64,000 bases of DNA, taken from the NCBI GenBank assembly GCA_963422465.1, contig OY730175.1, positions 2,790,001 to 2,854,000 on the forward strand, written 5' to 3'. Shown piece by piece: positions 41,446-52,979 of the stretch. How positions within the stretch are numbered: the stretch's first letter is position 1; every line of letters begins with the position of its first letter. A model generated the notes under the pieces. That model worked only from the letters and a program-made list of their open reading frames with translations. It had not been told where the DNA came from and made no database searches. The translations under genes were made by a program, and so were the position numbers. This DNA comes from Lichina pygmaea. Taxonomy: Eukaryota > Ascomycota > Lichinomycetes > Lichinales > Lichinaceae.

Positions 41446-41826
41446 TGTCACGGTTCTGGCCCAGTTGCATATCTGGCACAAGTCACGCACCTAGCCGTGA
41501 AGTTCCATCTGCACTGTTGCCTGTTTGCTCTGCTATTGCCTTGTTGCATATCTGGCACAAGTCACGCACCTTGCCGGGAAGTTCCATCTGCACACACCTT
41601 GCCGGGAAGTTTCATCTGCACTGTTGCCTGTTTACTCCGCTGTTGCCTGATCCCCTGCCTATAAGAACTTCTCCTACTCCCCCAGCTTCTTCTCTTCTTT
41701 TCTCTTTTTCTTCCTTCCTTGTCTTTCGTCTTGTACATCAATCCAAGTCTCAAGTCTCAAGCCAAGTCAGGTCAAGGTTACCGAATCAGTTAGGCTTGAG
41801 TTCTGCTCTGCTATTGCCTTGTCACA
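41446..41826 (+). repeat. Gypsy-A 5' LTR with internal duplication
   Basis: 381 bp, TGTCACGG..TTGTCACA, with CCTATAAGAAC as a likely promoter box near 41,657. The unit starting GCATATCTGGCACAAGTCAC occurs twice and a short CACCTTGCCGGGAAGTT unit again, which explains its excess over the 277-bp left-edge LTR. Confidence 0.85.
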
Positions 41827-44800
41827 CTACAAAAGACCTACCCAACCATAACACACTTCACCAAGCCATGTTCATGTCCTTGTCATATCTCAACAACCAG
41901 ACCAAGCCATGCCAGTTGCTAGAAATGACAAGTTTCTTCGCAACATGTTTGCAGAGTTCATGTGAATTCAAGCTACTAACACTACTCCCAAGTCCAAGTC
42001 TGAACACACTGCTGACCCAGAGATCTTCAGTGGCGATGGCGGAAACACAGAAATCACGCATGAGAAGCTTGAGAGCTTCATCACGTCACTGTCACTCAAG
42101 ATGACACTTAACACTGACCGGTACCCCACGGAAACATCGTGGATTGCGTACGTCTTTTCACGCACGACTGGCACTGCGCAGTCCTACATCTCAGCTAAGA
42201 TTACGGCTGGCCAGTACATTGACTGGCACGACATTGTCCAAGATCTCCAGAACACCTTCTCCGACCCAGACCCAGAGTTCCTAGCTCAGAGGAAGCTCAT
42301 CGCCTTGCGTCAGGCCAACCATTCCTTTGCCGAGTTCTTCACACAGTTCAATCAGTATACTCCACGCACAGGCTTCAACGACAAGGCCTTGAAGTGCCAT
42401 CTTCGATGCGCTGTCTCTGAAGAGCTTGCCAAGCAGCTTGTCAGCATCAACCTCAAGGACATCAGCTATCAGAAGCTTGTTGAGGAATGCCAGCTGCAGG
42501 ACAACCAGTTGTGTGCCACTTCTGCCAACTCTCACCGTCCATGTCAAGCACCTCCCACCCAAGCCTCAGTCCCACAGTCAGGAGCTTCAGTTCTGCGTCC
42601 AGGGTTCATCAAGCCAGCCTTCACGCCACAGCCACCAAGTCCTACCATGGATCTCAGCCACTCTAAGCTGACACCAGAAGAGTGAGAACATCACTGAAGC
42701 AAAGGCCTCTGCTTCTACTGTGGGAACCAAGGTCATGTCTCAACCTTCTGTCCAGTGAAAAGTATACCTATTGTTGCCACCACCACAACCACCACCAAGT
42801 CTGCCACTGTTGAGACTACTCCAGAGTCGGAAAACAAGTAGTCCTTGGTCATCGTCACACCCAAGAACATGAAAAGAATCTCCATATTGGCTATCTGTCT
42901 CCAGACCAGCAATTGGACAGCAAGTGCTTGTTTCTTCCTTGTATCCTAGATGGGAAATTCAAGTGTAATGCTTTTATTGACTCTGGCTGTTCAGCATTTG
43001 GCTGCATTGGTGCTTCCTTTGCGCAATCTCTTCACCAAGAACCTCTTCCCTACCCACACACATTATGATTGTTCAATGGCAAGATGTCATAAACCACACA
43101 TCTTGCCAAGACAATCATGACCACAGCATATGGCGTGCACCAGGAAGAAGTCTCTCTCTTTGTGTCTCCTGGTCTTCACTATGATGTGATTCTGAGGATG
43201 CCATGGCTCCAGAAGCACAGGCCACACATTGATTGGACAAACACCTCAATCATGTTCAAGTCAGATCACTGCTTATCCGCATGCCTCAAGTCAAACAATA
43301 GCTATCCAATCTCTTTGGATCTTGAAGCCAAGATGTCTACTGGAAAGTCTCAGGATTCCAAGCCCCTTTCTACCACGCCAATCCCCATCAATGCTGCCGT
43401 ATTTTCTCTCCTTGCTGCCAAGCCAGATCACCAGGTGTTCAGTGTTTCTCTGAGAGACATTGAGCAGGTGTTGAAGCCAAAGAAGTGTGTGGATCCTGCC
43501 ACACTTCTCCCTGCTCAGTACCACAAGTTCCTGGACATCTTCAGCAAAGATGACGCTGACAAGCTTCCTCCTCTACACCCAGGAGTTGACCACGAGATCA
43601 AGATGGAACCAGGAACCCAGGCACCCTCTGGACCTCTGTACAGCATGAGCAGAGAAGAACTTGAAGTTCTCAAGAAGTACCTGACAGAGAACCTGAACAA
43701 GGGCTTCATTCAAGCATCTTCATCACCTACTGCTGCACCAGTCCTTTTTGTTAAGAAGCCAGGAGGTGGATTGTATTTCTGTGTAGACTACAGAGCACTC
43801 AACACTATCACCATCAAGAACTGTTACTCTCTGCCACTGATCTGGGAGATGTTGGACCAGCTTTGCAAAGCTGTGTGGTATACCAAGCTTGACATTGTTG
43901 GTGCCTTCAACCGTATCCGGATAAAGGAAAGTGAAAAATAGAAGACTGTGTTCCACACACGCTCAGGCCTCTACGAATACCTTGTCATGCCCTTTGGTCT
44001 TGCCAATACTCCAAGCATGTTCCAGAACTACATCAATAATGTTTTGGGACCTGACATCCTTGATGTCTTTGGTACTGCCTATGTGGATAATATCCTTGTC
44101 TACAGTCAGACACTCAAGGAACACCAGAAGCATGTCAAGCTTGTTCTCAGTCGACTACAAGATGCAAGCCTGCAAGTTGACATCTCCAAGTGTGACTTTG
44201 AAGTACATCAAGTCAAGTACCTTGGCCTCATCATTCAGTCTGCCACTGAAGACAGCTGACCCAGATCTGTGAGTATGGACCCAGCCAAGACTGACGCCAT
44301 CAAGGAGTGGAAGCCTCCTGCCAGTCTGAAGGAAGTGCAGAGCTTCATTGCTTTTGCAAACTTCTACCACCAGTTCATCAAAGACTTTGCCAAGCTTGCA
44401 TCCCCACTCACAGCTCTGACCAGGAAGAATATTGCCTTCAAGTGGGAAACCCCAGAGCAGCGCTTGTTTGAAAGTATCAAGAAGGTGTTCAGCACTGCAC
44501 CCATCCTGCAGCACTTTGATCCAGAGAAGGAGTGTGTTGTTGAGACTGACACTTCTGACTATGTCTCTGGTGCTGTCCTGTCACAGCCAGATCATGAAGG
44601 AGTTCTACGCCCTGTTGCCTTCTTGTCACACTGCCACCTGCCGGCAGAATGCAACTACAAGATCTACAACAAAGAGTTGCTGGCAATTGTCTGTGCCTTT
44701 GAAGAATGGCGAGCAGAGCTTGAAGAATCTCCAGAACCTGTCAAGGTGATCTCTGATCATAAGAACTTAGAGTACTTCATGTCGTCAAAGTGACTTTCCT

Positions 44801-46597
44801 GCTGTCAAGCCTGTTGGAGCGAGTTCTTGTCACACTTCAATTTCAAGATCAGCTACTGTCCAGGCAGTCAGTACAATGCTGACACCCTCACTCAATGTTC
44901 CCAAGACCTCCTGTCAGACAGTGATCCCTGTCAAGACTTTATAGAGCAAGTCGTCCTCAAGCCCAAGAATCTTCCACATTCAGAGGTTCAAGTCAAGCCC
45001 ATCCAGATCCTGAGATGTTCAGAAGCTGCACCAGTTGACACTGAACCTAGTGCTGCACCTTTTTCAGACATCATCCAAGCTACCTATAACAACCTTGCTG
45101 AAGGTGATCCAGTGGCAACAGTGTCACAGATGCTAAGGGATAGTGTCAGGCATAGTCAAGAAGTGTCTCTCTCAGACTGCAGCTTGGAAAATGACTGTCT
45201 CTTCTACAGGAACTGACTCTGGATCCCTGAGAACAATGAGCTACATCTACATCTGTTCCAAGAAGCCCATGACCAAGCAATGGCTGGCCACACTGGGATT
45301 GCCAAGACCTACAATCTCCTGTCTTGTTAGTACTATTAGCCAAAGATGGTGAACATCATACAGCAGTACATCAGGAATTGTCATATCTGGTCTCAAGCAA
45401 AGCCTGCCTGTGATCACCAAGGAGAGCTGCTGTCTCTTCCCATGCCTCAGCAACATTGGCAGGATCTGGCTATGGATTTTATTACTGACTTGCCCAAGTC
45501 AAGAGATGCCTGCTTCCCTGGTGCCAAGCACATCTGGGTCATCACTGACTGTCTCACCAAAGAACACCACTTTATGCTATGTGCTGAGATAACAACCTCA
45601 CATCTTGTCCGGATGTTCATCCAGTTTGTTGTCTGTACCCATGGCTAGGAGCATTGTCTCAGACAGAGGAGGTCAGTTTGTCAGCTCATTCTGGAAAGCA
45701 CTCTGTGCCTATCTTGATGTCATGCTACAACTATCCTCAGGACACCACCCAAAGACAGATAGTCACACAGAACAAGAGAATTAGGAGCTTGAACACTACC
45801 TGAGATCCTATGTCAACTATCTCCAAGATGACTGGGTCCAATGGCTTCCTCTGGCAGAGTTCACGCAGAACAACTCCCAGTCTGATTCCTCTGGCATGTC
45901 ACTGTTCTTTGCCAACAAAGGGTTCCATCCATTGCTTAGCATCACACCTATGAGTGAAGCCTGCAACCAAGATGCTATAGAAATCTCTGGACAAATGACA
46001 CAGATTCTGGAACAGTTGTAAGCTGAACTCCGACTATCCCAGGAAGCTCAAGCGCACACCGCCAATTTGCATCAAGTCCTGTCACTGTCCTATCAAACTG
46101 GAGATCTTGTTTGGCTGAATACCAAGAACATCAGGACACGCCACCCATGCAAAAAGCTTGACAACAAGTGGATTGGACCATTCAACGTGTTGAAGACAGT
46201 CGGAAGCTGTGCCTGCCATCTGGAGCTTCCACACACTCTCAAGATCCACCCTGTCTTTCATGTTTCTCTTCTACATCTGACACCTGCTAATCCTATCCCT
46301 GGCCAATCAAATGAACACCCTGGCCCTGTCATTGGTCAAGACACAGATGAAAAGGTCCAGGTTAAAGAAATCCTTGACTCCAAGCTAGCAACGTCTTGAC
46401 AGAAGTTCAAGTACCTGGTCAAATAGTCCGGATGGCCAATTGAAGATGCCACTGAAGAGTCTATTGAGCATCTTGACAACACCAAAGACACCATCTACAA
46501 CTTCCATAAGAAATACCCAAGGAAACCACAGCCACAGAACTACGACCACAAGCGGCCTGAGGTTCACAGGAGTTCGCCATGTGAAGAAGGGGGGTAA

Positions 46598-47397
46598 TGT
46601 CACAGTTCTGGCCCAGTTGCATATCTGGCACAAGTCACACACCTTGCCAGAAAGTTCCATGTGCACTGTTGCCTGTTTGCTCTGCCATTGCCTTGTTGTA
46701 TATCTGGCACAAGTCACACACCTTGCCGGGAAGTTCCATGTGCACTGTTGCCTGTTTGCTCCGCTGTTGCCTGATCCCCTGCCTATAAGAACTTCTCCTG
46801 CTCCCCCAGCTTCTTCTTTTCTTTTCTGGGGTGGCATGGTGTAGCGGGAAGCTGGTGAGAGTTTCCCACTACGTGGCACCCATGACCCGGAACTAGTGGT
46901 GTCAGGCCTGGAGAACCTGACTAAACTAGTCGTCAGTTCAAATCTGACCCACCCCACATTCTGCCACAAAAACCCCCAAGATTCATAGAACTTGTCTAAG
47001 ATGTACTCCTTGCAAGATGTATGAAAACCCCCAAGAAATAGCTCACCCAATATCTGTCAAGATCCACAAAACCCTTATTACTGTGGTTTTCCTATTTCCC
47101 CTATGGGGTTTGGGGTTTTCCCACAGTACATACACTACAAACCACAAGGTGTACAGTAAATGTGTGAGGTCCCCGAGTCAAGTCTACCAGAGACAAAAAT
47201 CCTTCAAGAAGTTCTGCATGGCTGAACAGCCAAATCAGTGTAAGAATCAAATCAAATCAAATCTCTTCTTTTCTCCTTTTCTTCCTTCCTTGTCTTTTGT
47301 CTTGTACATCAATCCAAGTCTCAAGTCTCAAGCCAAGTCAGGTCAAGGTTACTGAATCAGTTAGGCTTGAGTTCTGCTCTGCCATTGTCTCGTCACA
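46598..47397 (+). repeat. Gypsy-A 3' LTR carrying a SINE
   Basis: LTR sequence on 46,598-46,827 and 47,262-47,397, interrupted by SINE copy 3. It has the same TGTCAC..GTCACA ends as the 5' LTR. Confidence 0.85.
46828..47261 (+). mobile_element. tRNA-derived SINE, copy 3, inside gypsy LTR
   Basis: 434 bp. The first seven bases GGGGTGG pair with CCACCCC after the T-arm, and the T-arm is GTCAG-TTCAAAT-CTGAC. The target duplication is a pyrimidine string ending TCTTCTTTTCT or similar on both sides. Confidence 0.9.
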
Positions 47398-47444
47398 CCA
47401 TGTAGTGGGAAACTCTCACCAGCTTCCCACTACACCATGCCACC
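47398..47444 (-). repeat. SINE head fragment, 47 bp
   Basis: Reverse complement of only the first 47 bases of the SINE (GGTGGCATGGTGTAG.. on the minus strand). It lacks the 3' tail and sits directly after the gypsy LTR end. Confidence 0.7.
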
Positions 47445-47450
47445 TTGGAA

Positions 47451-47480
47451 GATCAAGTACCTGGTCAAATAGTTAGAGTA
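47451..47480 (+). other. Short fragment similar to the gypsy-A chromodomain region
   Basis: GATCAAGTACCTGGTCAAAT matches the chromodomain coding region near 46,405. A fossil scrap of another gypsy copy between two SINE sequences. Confidence 0.5.
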
Positions 47481-47491
47481 CAACAACAAAA

Positions 47492-47930
47492 GGGGTGGCA
47501 TGGTGTAGCGGGAAGCTGGTGAGAGTTTCCCACTACGTGGCACCCATGACCCGGAACTAGTGGTGTCAGGCCTGGAGAACCTGACTAAACTAGTCGTCAG
47601 TTCAAATCTGACCCACCCCACATTCTGCCACAAAAACCCCCAAGATTCATAGAACTTGTCTAAGATGTACTCCTCGCAAGATGTATGAAAACCCTCAAGA
47701 AATAGCTCACCCAATATCTGTCAAGATCCACAAAACTCTCATTACTGTGGTTTTCCTATTTCCCTACAGGGTTTGGGGTTTTCCCACAGTATGTACACTA
47801 CAAACCACAGGGTGTACAGTAAATACGTGAGGTGCCCGAGTCAAGTCTACCAGAGACAAAAATCCTTCAAGAACTTCTGCATGGCTTAACAGTTGAATCA
47901 GTGTAAGAATCAAATCAAATCAAATCAAAA
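47492..47930 (+). mobile_element. tRNA-derived SINE, copy 4
   Basis: Complete copy with a perfect 11-bp duplication CAACAACAAAA (47,481-47,491 and 47,931-47,941) and an (ATCAA)n tail. Nearly identical to copy 3. Confidence 0.92.
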
Positions 47931-48089
47931 CAACAACAAAAAGAACTTTTGGAAACTCACTAAGAACTTCAGCTCTGTGACAAACCAGAAACTGTGGGAC
48001 TTTCACTGAGAAAACCCACAGAAGCCAGAACTGACAGAAACCAAAGTCTGAAAGAAGTCAAACTCTCTGAACAGAAAAGATTGTCCAGA

Positions 48090-48470
48090 GTTGGTGGAGA
48101 GGCTACACACAAAGTCTTCTGCTTGAGAACCTCTTGGTCCTTGATTATGGCAAGCTCACACTTGATAGCTTCACTTTTCTTCTTTGACAACAAGCCGAGT
48201 TACCTGTGAAGACAAAGTTTGCAAGAAAGAAGCTTTAACTTCTGCTTCTCAATATCTTGCAACTGAGTCTTGAGCTGAGCATACTCAAGCTCCATCTTTT
48301 CCTATTCCAACTCCATAAGATGAAAATTACAATAACAACTTTTCTTAATCCACTGACTACAAGATGTAGACTCTGAGCTGACAACACACTTGGTGTGATC
48401 ACAACAACATACAGTGCATGAAACTTTGAACACTTTGCCTATCTTGCCAACACAAAAACTGAGAGCTTCA
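48090..48470 (-). pseudogene. Cys-rich plus coiled-coil fungal repeat ORF, relic
   Basis: The minus strand reads CTVCCCDHTKCVVSSESTSC and then a heptad-like stretch (MELEYAQLKTQLQDIEKQKLKLLS, with interruption, then KKKSEAIKCELAIIKDQEVLK). This resembles a protein type common in ascomycete repeat-rich regions: two CxxC..C clusters followed by a long Lys/Glu-rich coiled coil. At least one stop interrupts it. Family function is unknown to me. Confidence 0.45.
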
Positions 48471-48551
48471 CAACAGTTATTGTGAGATGTCTGGAGAATA
48501 GTGAGAGAAGTGAGAGAATCTGAGGACAGAACTTTTGAAGGGAGAGGATAG

Positions 48552-48946
48552 TGTTAAGACCCAGGCCAGAATAGCTGAGCTGACCCAAGCAAGTGTACAG
48601 AAGTACACAGAACAATGTTTACCTGACCTGGTGGCAGAGGTGGCAGAGATGTAACCAGCTCTACCAACTCTGCCAAAAGTGGCAGAAGTGGTAGAAAAAA
48701 GTACTTCTTATCCAACTCTGCCACATGGAAAGTTGATACCCCTCAGGGAGAACTTCTCTTCTCAGACTTCTGTATATAAGAGAACCCAGATAGCCAGAGA
48801 GAATAGCTCTCCAGACTGAACACATAATACCAAAAACAATAGCAAGAGAGTTACCTATCTTGCTATTCATCTATTGAGTCTCTGCTCTTCTTACTCAGAC
48901 AGACAGACCACCCACATTCTGTGTGAACATAGACTGGCTCTTAACA
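48552..48946 (+). repeat. LTR of gypsy-B family, probably solo
   Basis: TGTTAAGACCC..CTCTTAACA, about 395 bp, homologous to the LTRs at 49,250 and 59,408. No matching internal region adjoins it directly. Confidence 0.75.
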
Positions 48947-49249
48947 CATGTATCACCCTGAAGGAAAACAGATTCTTGTCTGGGCAGTACTGTCATGTCC
49001 AGAAACACAGTCAGAAGTCTGATGTTTGGTGTGCTTAGTGCCTGAACCACTGCTCTGGTGCACAGGTGAATAATGATCAGATACTACCTATCTGTGTGCT
49101 AATACACACACACAACAGTGTGACAAAATGTAGCCACTGCATCAGTCTGTCAAAAGATTGTGTCTATATGTGCCTAGTTGCTATCAAGTTGCTGAGTGTT
49201 GATACTGAGTTCTTATTATGTGCCAACACACCTCCAGTTTCTTACATGT
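48947..49249. other. 303-bp spacer between two LTRs, no gene seen
   Basis: It begins and ends with CATGT. It contains CA-repeat and pyrimidine-rich stretches, and no coding region. Confidence 0.4.
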
Positions 49250-49636
49250 TGTTAAGGCCCAGGCTGGAACAGCTGAGCTGACTGAAGTGAGTGTACTGAG
49301 GTACACAGAACAATGTTCACCCAACCTGGTGGACAAGGTGGCAGAGATGTAACCAGCTCAACCACTTTGTCCACACAGAAAGCTGATACCCCTCAGGGTG
49401 GACCTCTTCTCTCAGACTTCTGTATATAAGAGAACTCAGATAGCTGGAGAGAATAGCTCTCCAGACTGAACACATATTACCAAAGACAGTAGCAAGAGAG
49501 TTACCCACCTTGCTATTCATCTATTGAGTCCCTGCCGTTCTTACTCAGACACACAGACTACCTACATTCTGTGTGAATATAGACTGGCTCTTAACAGTTT
49601 CAGTCTCTAATGTATAGAACACCAGCTTAATATAAT

Positions 49637-50765
49637 TTTTGATTTGATTCTTACACTGTTTGTAGCTTTACAGCCATGCAGATCTTCCAGCTAATAGTGA
49701 ACTTCTTCAGAAAACCTTTAAAGGAATAAAAACTGAAGACAGGGAGGTGACTAGAAAGTGTAGCAAAAGAAAATCTTGTAGTGTCTGGTAGGAAAAGCTT
49801 CTAGATGTTGGAGTGTGAATAGTGAAGTTTGAAAGCCAGATTAAATTGGTTTAGTCTTTTCAAAGACATAAACCAGTACAGAAACTTCTGTAGAAGCTCT
49901 GGGTTTGAAATAATAGTAGTGAAATCTTGGGGGTTAAAGAGAGCATGTTGTCTTTGACTTGAGTAGAGAGAGCATGAAGAGGTGATATGCTTTACTGTCT
50001 CTTCTGCTTGACCACACATGCATAGGGGGGTAGGAAAGTCAGGGACTCCAGCTCTGAAAAGAAAACTTGCTAGACCAATTCTCCCAGTTCTGGTTTGCAG
50101 TAGTAGACTTGCCTCAGCTTTCTGTAGCTCTTTGTAGAGCTTTAGGTTGTTGTAGTGAGGTTTTTGGCAAAACACCTGCCATCCAGCATAGCCTTTTCTT
50201 TTCTTCTCCTCCCATTGGTTTTCCCACTCTTTAGTAAAGAGTATTTGTAGTTCTTTCTTTGAACTAGCCTGGTTAGTAGTTATTTGACTTAACCAAGTGA
50301 ACTTCCAATTAGGAGAGATAGTTGAGGATTTCTTTAAAGGTTTCCTCAGTGAAGAAGCATAGGAAGAAATAGTAGCAAAGGTACTGTCAAGAAAGTCTTT
50401 CAGAGAGGAGGTTTGGATAGAAGATAGAAAACAAGCTGTGCGAAATTTAAAATAGAGATCTAGAGGTAAAAGAAAAAGCTCACTCTCTAATAGAAAAGAA
50501 GGAGTGGCTTTGAAAGCACCCCCAATAAGTCTCAGACATTTGTTTTGGAATATGATAAGAGAGGAAATATTAGAGGATTTTCTGAGTGGGTTGAACCAAA
50601 TTCCCACTGCATAGCTCAGTACAGATCTGAGTATTGCAGTGTACACAAGGCGTGCTGTGAGAACTGGAAAGCCCCAGGTGGGGTAAGAGGTTCTAGAAAG
50701 AGAAGATAGTGCTTTTTGTGCTTTTTGAAGAATAATTCTCTGGTGTTTGTGCCAGTGGAGTTTGG
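49637..50765 (-). mobile_element. LINE A2, 1,129-bp 5'-truncated copy
   Basis: About five differences from LINE A1 over 1,129 bp (hand comparison), with a perfect 13-bp duplication AGCTTAATATAAT (49,624-49,636 and 50,766-50,778). It contains the last 282 codons of ORF2 (stop at 49,801), still open. One of the youngest insertions in the window. Confidence 0.95.
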
Positions 50766-51575
50766 AGCTTAATATAATAGCAGATCCACACAGCTCTACC
50801 TCTTCACAGGCAGACTGTGCCTAGACTACACCTCAGGTGCAAGTTCAGATACTACCTACTCTTACCTTACCTCCAAAGCTGTTGAAGGTAGGTATACTGA
50901 AAAAGTACAATACATCACAAGAGAGATTGGAATTATTCTTCTCTTAGCTTGAGCTTTACTACAGTTTCAACACCACACAGTTTCTGACTGAACAGGAGAA
51001 GGTGCTGTTCACAGTCTTCTACCTGGACAGACTGATGTTTGCATAGTTCAACATCTACCTGCAAGACTTCCTTGATAACAAGAAGAATTCTGTACATATA
51101 GAGACTTTGATGTGGCAGATTATCAGAAGTTTCTCAACTTTCAAGACTCAGATGAAGAAGACTTTCAGAGTTATCAACAAGGAATAAGATATAGAACAAA
51201 AGCTCCAAGCACTACAGCAGACAGAGTCAATATCAGACTTTGTGGTGAAGTTCCAACAACTGTCAGTGAGAACACAGTTGGAAGACAGTACCTTAACAGC
51301 ACTATTCTACCAGACTCTCAAGAAACAAGTCAAGGACAACATCACATATAGAGACTGACTTACCAAGCTTGAAGAGATGATTGACACAGCAGTACACATC
51401 AACAACTGACAGTTTAAACAAAAGCTTGAGAAGTGAGGCAAGTATGTGAAGCTATAGAGCAAGAAGACAACACCAGTATAAGATAAGTACAGCTTGATGT
51501 CTATGGAAATTGATGTAACAATACTACAGGCAACAAAGAAGAAGAAAACACAGAAGTGTTACAATTACCAGAAAG

Positions 51576-52004
51576 TTTGATTTGATTCTTACACTGATTC
51601 AGCTGTTAAGCCATGGAGAACTTCTTGAAGGATTTTTGTCTCTGGTAGACTTGACTCAGAGATCTCACATATTTACTGTACACCCTGTGGTTTGTAGTGT
51701 ACATACTGTGGGAAAACCCCAAACTCTGTAGAGGAAATAGAAAAACCACAGTAATAAGAGTTTTGTGGATCTTGACAGATATTGGGTGAGCTATTTCTTG
51801 AGAGTTTTTATACATCTTGCAAGGAGTACATTTTAGACAAGTTCTATAAATCTTGGAAGTTTTTGTGGCAGAATATAGAGTGAGTCAGATTTGAACTGAC
51901 AACTAGTTTAGTCAGGTTCTCCAGGCCTGACACTACTAGTTCTGGGTCATGGGTGCCATGTAGTGGGAAACTCTCACTAGCTTCCCACTACACTATGCCA
52001 CCCC
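51576..52004 (-). mobile_element. tRNA-derived SINE, copy 5
   Basis: Complete reverse copy in the gypsy-B gag region. Duplication TACCAGAAAGT (51,565-51,575 and 52,005-52,015). Confidence 0.9.
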
Positions 52005-52711
52005 TACCAGAAAGTAGACCACCTTACAGCCAACTGCTGAAGCAAGAGAAAGAAAGATAGCAAGAGTAAGTAATTAAATACCACTGGCACCTGGATAAGC
52101 AAGAGTATTCAGAAGCCACTGAAGACTCCCAGAAGCATGCTACTCATCAACCAGTCAGAAGCAACACTCCTTGGACAGAAGAACAATCTCAAACAGTATA
52201 TCAAAAACCTAGAGAACAATCTGCAGAGAACACTGAAGAACCTGCACATAGTCCAAGACCAGATTGACAAGATCTACTGGAAAAACAACCTGATCTCTAA
52301 ATTCAATACAACAGACTATACGATTAACACAACCAGTATGCCACTAGTTCCTGAGACACTGATACTCTGACAACAGAATATAACTCTGTTGGAGGCTGGT
52401 GAACTAAGAGTAACATGATGTTACAACCCAGGAGGAACACAGTCTTTATATACTTACAGAGAGTCACAGAGAGGATACTGAGTGGAAGTAACAAGCAGCA
52501 TGACACAGAAGGAAGTCATGTGACTGTCAAGACTGACCAGAGGTTGCTTGACAGTGTGTATATACATCAAGTATGGTGAGCATAGCTCAACAAGCTTGAC
52601 ACAGTATGTATATACATCAAGACTTGTGAGCATAGCTTGACAAGCTTGACAGTGAGTAAAGTGAGCACAGCTTGCTGAGCTTGAAAACTGAGCACTATAT
52701 AGTCAGGTGAT

Positions 52712-52979
52712 TTTTTATTTTATTTTTATTTTTATTTTATTCTTACACTGATTTAGCTGTAGAGCCATGCAGAACTTCTAGGTACATGTTTGTTTCTCCA
52801 GAAAACCTTTGGAGGAATAAAAACTGGAGCTTGGGAGAGACTAGAGAAAATCTTGCGGAATATGCAGTAGCTAAGGAAATTTGTACATGTAGCTATTTGT
52901 TAAAACAAATAGTTGACTTGGTAGAGCTTAGAAAGAGAGTTGGTGGGCTAGGTTGAACTGGTCAAGTCTTTTCAAAAAC
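52712..52979 (-). mobile_element. LINE B5, 268-bp 5'-truncated copy
   Basis: LINE B 3' UTR and last codons. Duplication ATATAGTCAGGTGAT (52,697-52,711 and 52,980-52,994). Confidence 0.9.

Larger units (their letters stand above)
41446..47397 (+). mobile_element. Ty3/gypsy chromodomain-type element (gypsy-A)
   Basis: The 5' LTR is 41,446-41,826 and the 3' LTR 46,598-47,397, with a SINE inside the latter. In order: gag with a CFYCGNQGHVSTFC knuckle (about 41,900-42,760), protease around 42,975, reverse transcriptase 43,600-44,260, RNase H 44,500-44,790, integrase about 45,240-46,060, and a chromodomain-like end near 46,400-46,520. A polypurine stretch precedes the 3' LTR. It is broken, with roughly ten breaks, but complete in layout. 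The inserted LINE B4 does not continue on the right side. Confidence 0.9.
49250..52417 (+). mobile_element. Ty3/gypsy element (gypsy-B), old, with LINE and SINE insertions
   Basis: The LTR at 49,250-49,596 is followed by leader and gag, homologous to the gypsy-C element at 59,408. The gag end with its coiled-coil stretch is near 52,140-52,370. LINE A2 (49,637-50,765) and a SINE (51,576-52,004) interrupt it. Broken and incomplete, with many breaks. Older than gypsy-C, judging from its lower CpG and poorer frames. Confidence 0.75.

Noticed and set aside
48947-49249. CATGT at both ends of the 303-bp spacer as a target duplication
   Set aside because: The two LTRs around it face the same way and differ too much to be one element. 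A 5-bp match is easily chance.
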